Counted from the stretch's first letter, positions 8,523 through 16,444 are shown. The stretch: DNA of 32,951 bases from an uncultured Ruminococcus sp. (GCA_902760955.1 CACWIG010000016.1:1-32951); one strand, 5' to 3'. Notes: generated from the letters alone by a model not told the origin. Made by a program: numbers and translations.

Positions 8523-10079
8523 ATGATTTCTAAAATGAAATTTATAAATGTTATAGGACCTGATACTGCGTTTGAGCGTATTGTGTCGGAATATATAATG
8601 GACAGCTCAATTGAGTTTGAAAATCCTATGGCGGCATTGAAATACACTAAAGGCTTTGCCCTGAATACAGAGGGTAACCCTGCCGAAGACATAATGAGAA
8701 GATTTATGGAAGTGTTTGACTATGCCAATATAGATTACAGCAATATAGAGAGATATAATGGTAACTTTACCAAGGAAGAGCTTATGGACATAGTCGATAA
8801 GTTCGATACGAAAATTCATTCATTGAAGGGTAAGATAGAAACCCTGAAGGAAGAGATAGAACACTCCCAAAAAATGATAGAAACTCTTTCTTTTGTTGTA
8901 AATTCAGAAATTCATATGGACTCCTTAAATCAGCTGAAATATTTAAGGTATCGCTTTGGTAAGATGCCTGTATCAAGTTACGAAAAGCTTGATACGTATT
9001 TAAAAGACCTACCTGCTTATTTTGTTGTTATGACAGCCGATAAGGACTTTGTATGGGGAGTATATTTTGTAGACCCCGAAAACCACGAGAGAGTTGACCG
9101 AGTGTTTGCTACTTTATACTTTGAGCGTTTCTGGCTTGACGAGGAGGAGGGAACTCCTGCGGAAATCGTTGAGAAACTCACAAAGGAAAACGATGAAAAA
9201 ACTCAGCTTATCAAAAGCCTTAAAGAGCAGATTGATGCTACGATAAAAGTTCAAAAACAGGACTTGATAAAGGCTTTTGCAGATATTAAATATGATTATG
9301 AGTTATACAGTGTAAGAAAATACACTACAAACAGTAGAAATTCCTTCTGTATAACAGGTTGGATTGCGGCTGATGAGGCGGATAAATTGATTAAAAAGGC
9401 AGAAAAGGACAACGAGTGTATGATTATCGTTGATAATCCAAGTGCCGTAAGTCATATCACACCGCCGACGAAACTTAAAAATCCAAAGATATTTAAGCCC
9501 TTTGAAGAATTTGTCAGAATGTACGGTGTGCCGAATTATAATGAGCTTGACCCCACACTGTTTTTGGGAATTGTATACACATTGTTGTTTGGAATAATGT
9601 TTGGTGACGTGGGACACGGCTTATGTCTGGTGGCAATAGGCACCTTGATGATGCTGATGAAAAAAGGCGGTTTTCTTGCAAAGCTCCTTGTACCGATTGG
9701 CATTTCGTCTGCCATATTTGGCTTTGTATATGGGTCGTTCTTCGGACTTGAAGGCGAGCACGCATTGATAAAACCCTTGTGGTTTACACCTTTTGAAAAC
9801 AGTTCAACGATGATGAACACCCTTATATATGCAGTTGCAATCGGTGTTGTATTAATTCTTTTGTGTATGGTGTTTAACATTATCAATGGTGCAAGACAGA
9901 AGAATTATCAAAAGGTTATCTTTTCGCAAAATGGTATTGCAGGAATGATTTTTTATGTTCTTGTGATTTTCTGTGCACTCAGTATGGTAAGCGGAGCTAA
10001 ACATCCGTTGTGGATAGCAGGAATATTCATTGCGATATCGCTGATTATGATATTCTTGCAGGAACCTCTCGGAAAATAA
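8523..10079 (+). CDS. ntpI: V/A-type ATPase subunit I, N-terminal part (ends at in-frame TAA)
   Basis: These 518 residues cover the cytoplasmic arm of subunit I (about 1-330, with coiled coils near 95-125 and 225-260) and the first transmembrane helices, including FGIMFGDVGHG. Homologues run to about 635-660 residues. After FLQEPLGK the reading frame meets TAA at 10077-10079, where relatives usually have Leu. The same frame continues VAKKKDWMPKEKGG into the rest of the subunit, so read-through of this codon would give a normal 634-residue protein. It may be a split gene, a nonsense mutation or a sequence error. The ribosome binding site GGAGGAAGG overlaps the end of ntpC. Confidence 0.9.
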   Translation: MISKMKFINVIGPDTAFERIVSEYIMDSSIEFENPMAALKYTKGFALNTEGNPAEDIMRRFMEVFDYANIDYSNIERYNGNFTKEELMDIVDKFDTKIHSLKGKIETLKEEIEHSQKMIETLSFVVNSEIHMDSLNQLKYLRYRFGKMPVSSYEKLDTYLKDLPAYFVVMTADKDFVWGVYFVDPENHERVDRVFATLYFERFWLDEEEGTPAEIVEKLTKENDEKTQLIKSLKEQIDATIKVQKQDLIKAFADIKYDYELYSVRKYTTNSRNSFCITGWIAADEADKLIKKAEKDNECMIIVDNPSAVSHITPPTKLKNPKIFKPFEEFVRMYGVPNYNELDPTLFLGIVYTLLFGIMFGDVGHGLCLVAIGTLMMLMKKGGFLAKLLVPIGISSAIFGFVYGSFFGLEGEHALIKPLWFTPFENSSTMMNTLIYAVAIGVVLILLCMVFNIINGARQKNYQKVIFSQNGIAGMIFYVLVIFCALSMVSGAKHPLWIAGIFIAISLIMIFLQEPLGK

Positions 10080-10100
10080 GTCGCAAAGAAAAAGGATTGG

Positions 10101-10427
10101 ATGCCGAAAGAAAAGGGCGGATTTTTTATGGAAGCCTTTTTTGAAACTTTTGAGATACTGCTCAGCTTTGTTACAAACACAGTTTCGTTCCTTCGTGTCG
10201 GTGCCTTTGCATTAAACCACGCAGGTATGATGTCGGTTGTAGTAATGTTTATGTTTAAGCTGGGTACAGGCGGTTCAATAGCGATTACTATTTTCGGTAA
10301 TCTGTTGGTTATCGGACTTGAAGGTCTTATCGTAGGTATTCAGGTGTTAAGACTTGGATTTTATGAGATGTTCAGCAGATTTTATTCAGGTGACGGACGT
10401 GAGTTCAAACCCTTTAACAGTAAATAA
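10101..10427 (+). CDS. ntpI: V/A-type ATPase subunit I, C-terminal part
   Basis: This is the continuation of the I subunit in the same frame after the TAA at 10077-10079. Residues 1-108 contain two hydrophobic helices. The first holds SFLRVGAFALNHAGM, whose Arg (residue 32 here, 558 in the fused frame) corresponds to the essential arginine that faces the K-ring half-channels. The C-terminus DGREFKPF is the usual end of the family. An AAAGGA at 10091-10096, 4 bp before the ATG, could allow re-initiation and so a two-piece subunit. Without this fragment the pump could not translocate ions. Confidence 0.88.
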   Translation: MPKEKGGFFMEAFFETFEILLSFVTNTVSFLRVGAFALNHAGMMSVVVMFMFKLGTGGSIAITIFGNLLVIGLEGLIVGIQVLRLGFYEMFSRFYSGDGREFKPFNSK

Positions 10428-10444
10428 TTTAGTATAAAAATTAA

Positions 10445-10523
10445 CTCTTACCTATATTTCCTGCGGATAAGAGAAATCTATGAAAAATTATTGTCGGAGC
10501 AGGGCGGCAGATTGGAGTATGTT
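10445..10523 (+). promoter_or_regulatory. V/A-ATPase leader element, copy 2 (before K subunit)
   Basis: CTCTTA (10445-10450) can pair with TAAGAG (10468-10473). The 17-mer CTGCGGATAAGAGAAAT (10461-10477) is identical to 7080-7096, and GGCAGATTGGAG-N-GTTATG before the K start resembles the region before the G-subunit start. It is a duplicated intra-operon leader. Confidence 0.6.
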
Positions 10524-10949
10524 ATGATTAAAGCAATAGTTATGTTCATTTTGGTTACATTGGCAATCGCAGTTCCGTTTATTGCAAAATACGGATTAAA
10601 GCTCAGCGGCAAGAGTATGAAAACCGCTATGGTTGTAAATGTTTTTTCGTTTTTCACTTTGATGCTTGTATTCGCAGCTTGCTTGGTTACAGGTTCCTAC
10701 AATGCATTTGCGGCAACAGAGGGTGCTGCCGCGGCATCTGCTGAGGGTATGAAGTTTTTAGGTGCGGCTCTTTCTACAGGTCTTGCCTGTGTAGGTGCGG
10801 GTATCGCCGTTTCTTCATCTGCATCAGCCGCTCTCGGTGCAATTTCTGAGGACCCTCAGATAATGGGTAAGTCACTTATCTTCGTTGCTCTTGCTGAAGG
10901 TATTGCTCTTTACGGGCTTATTATTTCGCTTTTGATTTTGTTCCAATAA
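10524..10949 (+). CDS. ntpK: V/A-type ATPase subunit K (membrane rotor proteolipid)
   Basis: Starting at the ATG with GGAG 8 bp upstream, the product has 141 residues and four hydrophobic helices. The C-terminal hairpin GAGIAVSSSASAALGAI-SEDPQ-FVALAEGIALYG carries the ion-binding Glu at E125. The N-terminal hairpin lacks an equivalent carboxylate, as in other two-hairpin K subunits. The first helix of the functional hairpin has Ser/Ala where Na+-type rotors usually show a Gln-containing motif, which leans toward H+ but is not decisive. An in-frame start 11 codons upstream would add an unlikely polar extension. Confidence 0.92.
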   Translation: MIKAIVMFILVTLAIAVPFIAKYGLKLSGKSMKTAMVVNVFSFFTLMLVFAACLVTGSYNAFAATEGAAAASAEGMKFLGAALSTGLACVGAGIAVSSSASAALGAISEDPQIMGKSLIFVALAEGIALYGLIISLLILFQ

Positions 10950-10973
10950 TTAGGGAACGCAGGTGAAATTACT

Positions 10974-11282
10974 ATGAAGTTTTACTTATTAAGCGATAAT
11001 ATTGATACTCAGACGGGAATGCGTCTGGCAGGAATTGAGGGTGAGGTCGTTCACGAAAAAGAAGAATTTTGTGAGGCAATGGAGAGGGCTCTTACAGATA
11101 AAGATATTGCTCTGTTGCTTGTGACCGAGAAACTTGTCAATTTGTGTCCCGAATATGTTGCCGAGAAAAAGGTCAACAATCGTATTCCTTTGATTGTTGA
11201 GTTGCCTGACAGACACGGTTCGCAGCGTCCTGATGATTATATTTTGGAATATGTAAAGGATGCTGTGGGCGTAAAACTTTAA
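10974..11282 (+). CDS. V/A-type ATPase subunit F (NtpG-like)
   Basis: This 102-residue protein matches the F subunit of the central stalk, a small Rossmann-like domain that binds subunit D and rotates with it. The N-terminal strand and loop FYLLSDNIDTQTGMRLAGIEG and the later LLLVTEKLV and IPLIVELPD segments are typical of the family, in which the consensus reads close to GFRLAGIEG. It lies 24 bp after K and 29 bp before E. In Enterococcus nomenclature this would be NtpG. Confidence 0.9.
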   Translation: MKFYLLSDNIDTQTGMRLAGIEGEVVHEKEEFCEAMERALTDKDIALLLVTEKLVNLCPEYVAEKKVNNRIPLIVELPDRHGSQRPDDYILEYVKDAVGVKL

Positions 11283-11311
11283 CATAATAATGGCAGAAAG
11301 GCGTGAGATTA

Positions 11312-11896
11312 ATGGCAAACGATTCTCTCAGTAAATTTGCAAATGTTCTTTATACTGAAGCTTTGCAGGAAAAAGAAAAGGTTGCCCACAAGCTTGAGGA
11401 AGAGAAGAATGAAGTTATAAAAAAGAAGGATATAGAGCTTAAGGAAAAGTTTGAACGAGAGCTTAAAAAGTGCCGTTCTCAACTTGATTATGAGGTTAAA
11501 ATCGCTCTGTCCAAAAGAGAAAATGAGTTATCTAAGATATTAAGGCAGAATAGGCAGAAGGCGGCTTGCGAGGTATTTGAAAAAGCTACGGAAAAATTAA
11601 AGGATTTTACCAAGACCGATGCTTACAAAGAATATCTCAAAAAAGAGTTTGTCGCAATTGCAGATGAGTTTTCAAGCGGTGAAACTGTATGTACGGCAAA
11701 GGATAGCGACTTTGATATAATCAAAGAGATTTCTCCGATAAAAAATATGAAGTATGTATCTGCCGACAGTTCTGTAATCGGTGGATTTACACTTAAAAAT
11801 TCGGAGCTTGGAATATGTGCTGATTGCACTTTAAAAAGCAAACTCGCAGAGCAGGAAGGCCTGTTCTATAATATCAGCGGGCTTGTTATTGAATAA
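11312..11896 (+). CDS. ntpE: V/A-type ATPase subunit E (peripheral stalk)
   Basis: The product has 194 residues from the ATG at 11312. A GTG nine bases upstream is only 2 bp from the AAAGG ribosome binding site and is unlikely. The N-terminal half (about 15-95) is a highly charged coiled coil that would pair with the G/H subunit. The C-terminal half (about 105-194) is a compact domain with VIGGFTLKNSELGI, matching the IGG-motif of the family, that caps subunit B. The following gene begins 17 bp later. Confidence 0.9.
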   Translation: MANDSLSKFANVLYTEALQEKEKVAHKLEEEKNEVIKKKDIELKEKFERELKKCRSQLDYEVKIALSKRENELSKILRQNRQKAACEVFEKATEKLKDFTKTDAYKEYLKKEFVAIADEFSSGETVCTAKDSDFDIIKEISPIKNMKYVSADSSVIGGFTLKNSELGICADCTLKSKLAEQEGLFYNISGLVIE

Positions 11897-11913
11897 GGAC
11901 GGAGGGATTTAAG

Positions 11914-13665
11914 GTGACTGATAGAAAAGCTTTTATTTATGGAATAAACGGACCTGTCGTAACCGTGAAAAACGCTCCGTGGCTTATGATGAAGGAAATG
12001 GTTTTTGTCGGTGAGGAAAGACTTATCGGCGAGGTTATTGCAATACACGGTGACTCAACTATAATACAGGTGTACGAGGAAACATCAGGTGTTAAAATCG
12101 GTGAGCCTGTTGAAACAACGGGTGCACCTATGTCGGTTACATTGGGACCAGGACTTATAGGTAATATATTCGATGGTATAGAGCGTCCTCTCCGTACCAT
12201 AAAGGATATGTCAGGTGCGTTCATATCAAGAGGTTTAAGACCTGATGCTGTTGATATGGATAAAACGTGGGAGGTAAAAATAACAGCTAAACAGGGAGAA
12301 GAGGTTACAGCTTGTGCTGTTATAGGCGAGATACAGGAAACATCTATAATCGTCAACAAGGTTATGCTGCCTCCTGATGTGTCGGGAACCATTGAAGAGA
12401 TTGTTTCAAGCGGAAGCTACACTTGCAGAGATACTATCTGTAAGGTAAAAACTGCTGATGGTGAAATAAAGGATGTAAAACTTGTTCAAGAGTGGCCAAT
12501 CAGAACTCCGCGTCCAAACCTTAAGCGTGAGCCTATATCGGTTCCCCTTGTAACAGGTCAGAGAGTAATTGACATACTCTTTCCGTTGGCAAAGGGTGGT
12601 ACAGCGGCTATTCCGGGCGGTTTTGGTACAGGTAAGACTATGACACAGCATCAGCTTGCAAAGTGGTCAGATGCTGACATAATAATATATATCGGCTGCG
12701 GCGAACGCGGAAACGAAATGACGCAGGTCTTAGAGGACTTTTCGGGACTTACTGACCCTAAGTCAGGACAGCCACTTATGAACAGAACTCTGCTTATTGC
12801 CAACACATCAAATATGCCTGTTGCGGCACGTGAGGCGTCTATTTACACAGGCATAACCCTTGCGGAATACTATCGCGATATGGGTTATCACGTTGCTATT
12901 ATGGCGGACTCAACGTCAAGATGGGCAGAGGCATTGCGTGAGATTTCAGGCCGTCTGGAAGAAATGCCTGCAGAGGAAGGCTTCCCTGCATATTTGCCGT
13001 CAAGACTTTCAGAGTTCTATGAGAGGGCAGGATATGTAAAGACTCTTAACGGAAACGAGGGGAGTGTAACCCTTATCGGAGCGGTATCGCCTCAGGGCGG
13101 TGACTTTTCTGAGCCTGTAACACAGAATACAAAAAGATTTACAAGATGTTTCTGGGGACTTGATAAGAGCCTTGCATATGCAAGACACTATCCCGCAATT
13201 AATTGGTTGACAAGTTACAGCGAATACACTGATGATTTGGCACCGTGGTACAATGAAAACGTAAGCGAAGGGTTCCTCCCTGCAAGAAACGAAATCGTGC
13301 GTATATTGAGAGAAGAAAGCTCTCTTATGGATATAGTAAAGCTTATCGGTGCGGACGTATTGCCTGAGGATCAAAAGCTTGTATTGGAAATTGCACGTGT
13401 TATACGTATAGGAATACTTCAGCAGAACGCATATCATATGAATGATACTTATGTGCCGCTTTCAAAGCAGTTTATGATGATAAAGGTTGTTTTATATCTT
13501 TACGAAAAGTGCCGCAAACTTGTGGCAGAAGAGTCAATTCCCGTGTCGCTTATACGTGAGAGCGGAATATTTGAAACTGTTATCAAGATTAAATATGATA
13601 TAGAGAATGACAAACTTGAAAAGTTTGATGATATTTTTGAGAAAATTGATGAGCTTGAATTTTAA
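11914..13665 (+). CDS. ntpA: V/A-type ATPase catalytic subunit A
   Basis: This 583-residue protein is the nucleotide-hydrolysing subunit of the head. Domains in order are an N-terminal beta barrel (about 1-75), the non-homologous bulge of A subunits (about 110-185), the RecA-like core and a helical C-terminus. The P-loop GGFGTGKT is at 235-242 with catalytic-site K241, followed by GCGERGNEM carrying the catalytic Glu, and [14 protein letters not shown]. The start is GTG, 10 bp after GGAGG; no in-frame ATG nearby gives a full barrel. It lies 27 bp upstream of subunit B, as in nearly all V/A-ATPase operons. Confidence 0.98.
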   Translation: MTDRKAFIYGINGPVVTVKNAPWLMMKEMVFVGEERLIGEVIAIHGDSTIIQVYEETSGVKIGEPVETTGAPMSVTLGPGLIGNIFDGIERPLRTIKDMSGAFISRGLRPDAVDMDKTWEVKITAKQGEEVTACAVIGEIQETSIIVNKVMLPPDVSGTIEEIVSSGSYTCRDTICKVKTADGEIKDVKLVQEWPIRTPRPNLKREPISVPLVTGQRVIDILFPLAKGGTAAIPGGFGTGKTMTQHQLAKWSDADIIIYIGCGERGNEMTQVLEDFSGLTDPKSGQPLMNRTLLIANTSNMPVAAREASIYTGITLAEYYRDMGYHVAIMADSTSRWAEALREISGRLEEMPAEEGFPAYLPSRLSEFYERAGYVKTLNGNEGSVTLIGAVSPQGGDFSEPVTQNTKRFTRCFWGLDKSLAYARHYPAINWLTSYSEYTDDLAPWYNENVSEGFLPARNEIVRILREESSLMDIVKLIGADVLPEDQKLVLEIARVIRIGILQQNAYHMNDTYVPLSKQFMMIKVVLYLYEKCRKLVAEESIPVSLIRESGIFETVIKIKYDIENDKLEKFDDIFEKIDELEF

Positions 13666-13692
13666 GATTACGGCAGAAAGGTTGTGAATACA

Positions 13693-15060
13693 ATGAGTAT
13701 ACAATATATGGGACTTCAGGATTTGAGCGGTTCGCTCGTTGTGCTTGAGGGTATCAAAGGTGCTTCCTTTGACGAAATTGCGGAAATTACTCTTGATTCG
13801 GGTGAGAAACGTACAGGCCGTATTATAGAACTGAATGAAGAATTTGCAGTTGTTCAGGTGTTTGAGGGAACCCAAGGAATATCTCTTGAAAATACAGTAA
13901 CAAAGCTTACGGGCAAACCTCTGATGATGCCACTGTCGAAAGAAATTCTGGGCAGGACATTTGATGGTATAGGCAGACCTATGGATGGTCTTGGACCTGT
14001 CTACTATGACAAAATGATGGATATAAACGGCAAGCCTATGAATCCTGTAGCACGTGAATATCCCCGTTCCTTTATCCAAACGGGTATTTCGGCGATAGAC
14101 GGATTGGCTACATTGATTAAGGGACAGAAACTTCCTATATTCTCGGGAAATGGTATGCCACACGATAACCTTGCAGTTCAGATAGCAACTCAGGCAAAAA
14201 TTGCAGACGAAGAGGGACAGAACTTTGCTATCGTATTTGGTGCAATGGGTGTATCTCATGATGTTGCAAACTACTTTACTTCTATGTTTGAACAGACAGG
14301 TGCGTTAAACAGAAGTGTTATGTTTATCAACACATCTTCGGACCCTGTTGTTGAAAGGACTTTGACACCGAGATGTGCCTTGACAGCGGCAGAGTATCTG
14401 GCGTTTGAGCATAATATGCACGTTCTTGTTATATTGACCGATATTACCTCATACTGTGAGGCGTTGAGAGAGATTTCCTCATCAAAGCAGGAAATTCCAT
14501 CAAGAAAGGGATATCCTGGTTATCTGTACAGCGACCTTGCGTCATTGTACGAGAGAGCAGGTATGATTGAAAACAGTAGCGGCTCTGTAACACAGATACC
14601 GATTTTGACTATGCCCAATGATGATATAACACACCCTATCCCTGACCTTACGGGATATATAACAGAGGGACAGATTGTTCTTGACCGCGCATTATCGCAA
14701 AAGAATGTTTATCCGCCTGTGTCGGTATTGCCGTCACTTTCAAGATTGATGAAGGATGGTATTGGTGAAAAGTACACCACCGAGGATCATCCCGAAGTCA
14801 GCAATCAGTTGTTTTCTGCGTATGCAAAGGTGCAGGAAACAAGGGCGTTGGCATCAGTTATCGGCGAAGATGAGCTTTCGGAAACAGATAAGCTGTATAT
14901 GAAGTTCGGACAGGAATTTGAAAACAAGTTTGTAGGTCAGGGCAGAGCAGAGAACAGAAGTATTGCTCAGACAATGGATATCGCTTGGGACTTGCTTAGA
15001 ATTCTTCCTAAGTCAGAGCTTGACAGAATATCACCTGAGATGCTTGAAAAGAAGTATTAA
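13693..15060 (+). CDS. ntpB: V/A-type ATPase regulatory subunit B
   Basis: The 455-residue protein is the non-catalytic nucleotide-binding-like subunit. It begins [20 protein letters not shown] with the barrel domain and has the core segment [12 protein letters not shown] where A subunits have the P-loop; it lacks GKT, as expected. [16 protein letters not shown] contains the arginine that reaches into the catalytic site of A. The ATG at 13693 is preferred. A GTG at 13684 is just 2 bp from AAAGG. The leader here (GGCAGAAAGG-N-GTGA) resembles that before ntpE. Confidence 0.97.
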   Translation: MSIQYMGLQDLSGSLVVLEGIKGASFDEIAEITLDSGEKRTGRIIELNEEFAVVQVFEGTQGISLENTVTKLTGKPLMMPLSKEILGRTFDGIGRPMDGLGPVYYDKMMDINGKPMNPVAREYPRSFIQTGISAIDGLATLIKGQKLPIFSGNGMPHDNLAVQIATQAKIADEEGQNFAIVFGAMGVSHDVANYFTSMFEQTGALNRSVMFINTSSDPVVERTLTPRCALTAAEYLAFEHNMHVLVILTDITSYCEALREISSSKQEIPSRKGYPGYLYSDLASLYERAGMIENSSGSVTQIPILTMPNDDITHPIPDLTGYITEGQIVLDRALSQKNVYPPVSVLPSLSRLMKDGIGEKYTTEDHPEVSNQLFSAYAKVQETRALASVIGEDELSETDKLYMKFGQEFENKFVGQGRAENRSIAQTMDIAWDLLRILPKSELDRISPEMLEKKY

Positions 15061-15086
15061 TTACAGTGCAAAGGGAGTGAAAACCT

Positions 15087-15701
15087 ATGGCAATGGTTCC
15101 TACCAAGGGAAATCTTATTATTGCAAAAAACACATTGGCTCTTTCAAAAGTTGGCTATGCCCTGCTTGATAAAAAACGAAATATATTAATCAGAGAAATG
15201 ATGAATTTGATTGATGAAGCAAAATCTTTGCAAAGTAAGATAGAAAGCACTTTTACAAATGCTTATTCGGCTTTAGAGCAGGCAAACATAGACGTCGGAA
15301 TTGAAACTGTCGAAAAGATTGGTTATGCCATAGATGTAGACGACAGATTGGATATAAAATTCAGAAGTGTTATGGGTGTTGAGATACCTATTGTCATATT
15401 GCCTGACGAAAAGATGAAGCCTGAGTACGGAATGAAGAATACGGCATCATCACTTGACGAGGCAGTAAGCTCTTTTGTTAAGGTTAAATATATGACAAAA
15501 CAGCTTGCACAAATTGAAACATCAGTATTCAGATTGGCGGACAGCATAAAGAAGACACAAAAGAGAGCCAATGCACTTAAAAATATAATGATTCCGAGAT
15601 ATGAAGAAGAAACCAAGAATATTCAAAATGCTCTTGACGAAAAGGAAAGAGAAGAATTTTCAAGATTGAAGGTTATAAAAGCCCAAAAGGGCAAAAAGTA
15701 A
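15087..15701 (+). CDS. ntpD: V/A-type ATPase subunit D (central rotor shaft)
   Basis: At 204 residues this matches subunit D, a long antiparallel coiled coil that forms the rotor shaft inside the A3B3 head. Typical features are the N-terminal VPTKGNLIIAKNTLALSKVGYALLD-like helix and the C-terminal helix with KKTQKRANALKNIMIPRY, which is the family hallmark. The ribosome binding site GGGAG is 9 bp before the ATG. It is the last gene of the operon. No hairpin terminator is seen right after it; the next 146 bp are a repeat element with internal stems that might serve that role. Confidence 0.96.
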   Translation: MAMVPTKGNLIIAKNTLALSKVGYALLDKKRNILIREMMNLIDEAKSLQSKIESTFTNAYSALEQANIDVGIETVEKIGYAIDVDDRLDIKFRSVMGVEIPIVILPDEKMKPEYGMKNTASSLDEAVSSFVKVKYMTKQLAQIETSVFRLADSIKKTQKRANALKNIMIPRYEEETKNIQNALDEKEREEFSRLKVIKAQKGKK

Positions 15702-15703
15702 TT

Positions 15704-15849
15704 AAAAAGGGCTGTATAAAAGTATGGCACAGCGGTTTGTCGAGAACCGCCAAACCCTAATTTTTGTGAGAGTTTTAACATTATACAAAACAAATTGTAG
15801 GGGATGGCGTCCTCGACGTCCCGAAAATACTTTTTAGCAGTCCGTTTTT
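15704..15849 (+). repeat. Repeat family 2 (MITE-like), copy 1
   Basis: About 146 bp with imperfect inverted ends (AAAAAGGGCTGTATAAAAG and, inverted at the right, AAAAACGGACTGCTAAAAAG). Inside are a GCGGTT/AACCGC hairpin and the palindromic core GGGGATGGCGTCCTC followed by GACGTCCCGAAAAT. The second copy is at 19353-19501, and the palindromic core alone recurs at 2384-2408. There is no coding capacity. Confidence 0.7.
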
Positions 15850-15870
15850 GTTATGTTTATTATAAATATG

Positions 15871-15899
15871 TTGAAAAACGATGTGAAATGTATTATAAT
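15871..15899 (+). promoter_or_regulatory. Promoter of the small toxin gene
   Basis: TTGAAA (15871-15876) and TATAAT (15894-15899) are separated by 17 bp. Start of transcription would be near 15906. The leader to the toxin ATG is about 357 nt with the mobile element and about 84 nt without it. Confidence 0.75.
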
Positions 15900-15943
15900 A
15901 AAATAAAGGTAAGACTGAAAACAGTGTAAAAGCTGGGCGGTTA

Positions 15944-16214
15944 GGGTGAAAGTATAAAACCGAACCGTGATTTTGAAAGAGGAAATTTACGTTTTATCTG
16001 CGTTAAAATACTCGGCAATCCGTCAGGATTACCTCCGCTTTTGCCTTGATAAACCAAAAATTTTCTCTTTCAAAATTCTCCGATCCAAAAACATAGTAAT
16101 TTTGAGCAGATTTTGGTGCGGAGGATGCAGATAGGCTGGCGCCTATCAAAGACGACAAGCCGAAAGATGCCTAAATTAATTGTTTTTGGCAGGTTCGGAT
16201 TTGTACTTTCACCC
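15944..16214 (+). mobile_element. MITE family 1, copy B (complete, 271 bp)
   Basis: Terminal inverted repeats (GGGTGAAAGTATAAAACC at the left, and its inverse with two mismatches over 24 bp at the right, 16192-16215) are flanked by TA on both sides (15942-15943 and 16215-16216). Removing the element and one TA rejoins CGGTTA to TGCCAC, which restores an inverted repeat of 16377-16388 exactly, so the boundaries are well supported. Internally there is a 19-nt inverted repeat with one mismatch (15970-15988 with 16058-16076) and a hairpin GATAGGC-TGGC-GCCTATC (16130-16147). It encodes no protein; movement would need a transposase elsewhere. Confidence 0.92.
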
Positions 16215-16262
16215 TATGCCACCTTATTCCTGAACTTATAGTCGGGAAAGGAGGTGGTTGCT

Positions 16263-16331
16263 ATGGATAATGGATACATAATTTCATTTATGATTATTCT
16301 GTTACTTTTAGTAATTTCCATAAAAAAATAA
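16263..16331 (+). CDS. Small hydrophobic peptide, putative type I toxin (holin-like)
   Basis: This 22-codon gene begins MDNGYIISF and ends ISIKK, a single hydrophobic helix with a Lys tail. It resembles the short 'holin-like' type I toxins of Firmicutes (TxpA/Fst style), which damage the membrane when over-produced. It has a very strong ribosome binding site AAAGGAGG (16247-16254), 8 bp before the ATG. AGGTGG at 16252-16257 can pair with CCACCT at 16219-16224, which would hide the binding site in a hairpin. It has its own promoter (15871), and a convergent antisense RNA overlaps its 3' end. It is shorter than most described relatives, so the family link rests on layout as much as on sequence. 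Confidence 0.8.
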   Translation: MDNGYIISFMIILLLLVISIKK

Positions 16332-16409
16332 CGCCCACCGCCAAGTGAATGCGTTATTTTTCTAAATAATCATTTCGTGGCATAACCGTTTGAGGTCTTG
16401 CCTTTTTCT
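16322..16409 (-). ncRNA. Antisense RNA, putative type I antitoxin (about 88 nt)
   Basis: A consensus promoter on the minus strand (16416-16444) would start a transcript near 16409, which would end at the hairpin and seven-T run at 16322-16361. It is fully complementary to the 3' region of the toxin message. Its first 40 nt resemble the toxin leader (AAAGG-AAGAC and CGGTTATGCCAC in both), as if the two ends of the locus arose by an inverted duplication. The ends are inferred from promoter and terminator positions. Confidence 0.72.
16324..16361. terminator. Bidirectional terminator shared by toxin and antitoxin
   Basis: The 11-bp stem AAAAATAACGC/GCGTTATTTTT (16324-16334 with 16351-16361) has T runs on either strand. 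It overlaps the toxin stop codon. It can end the antisense RNA leftward and the toxin message rightward. Confidence 0.8.
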
Positions 16410-16415
16410 ATATTT

Positions 16416-16444
16416 ATTATACGCCTGACAGGCGTTTTTGTCAA
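16416..16444 (-). promoter_or_regulatory. Consensus promoter of the antisense RNA
   Basis: On the minus strand TTGACA (16439-16444) and TATAAT (16416-16421) are perfect with a 17-bp spacer. The spacer holds the dyad ACGCC/GGCGT, which could bind a regulator. Confidence 0.85.
16421..16439 (+). terminator. Second toxin-mRNA terminator, overlapping the antitoxin promoter
   Basis: On the plus strand ACGCC-TGACA-GGCGT followed by TTTTTG can form a short terminator. The same bases are the spacer of the antisense promoter. A toxin message ending here would include GTGGCATAACCG (16377-16388), complementary to its own leader. Confidence 0.6.

Noticed and set aside
10077..10079. Stop codon reassignment as explanation of the TAA in ntpI
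   Set aside because: Most other genes in the window end with TAA at the expected family length, so TAA is a working stop.
13534..14259. Long open frame on the minus strand (241 codons) across ntpA/ntpB
   Set aside because: It is the antisense shadow of two highly conserved genes, has no ribosome binding site and a Cys/His/Tyr-rich composition unlike a real protein.
15944..16214. Coding capacity inside the family 1 element
   Set aside because: No open frame with a ribosome binding site; the copies differ by small indels that would shift any frame.
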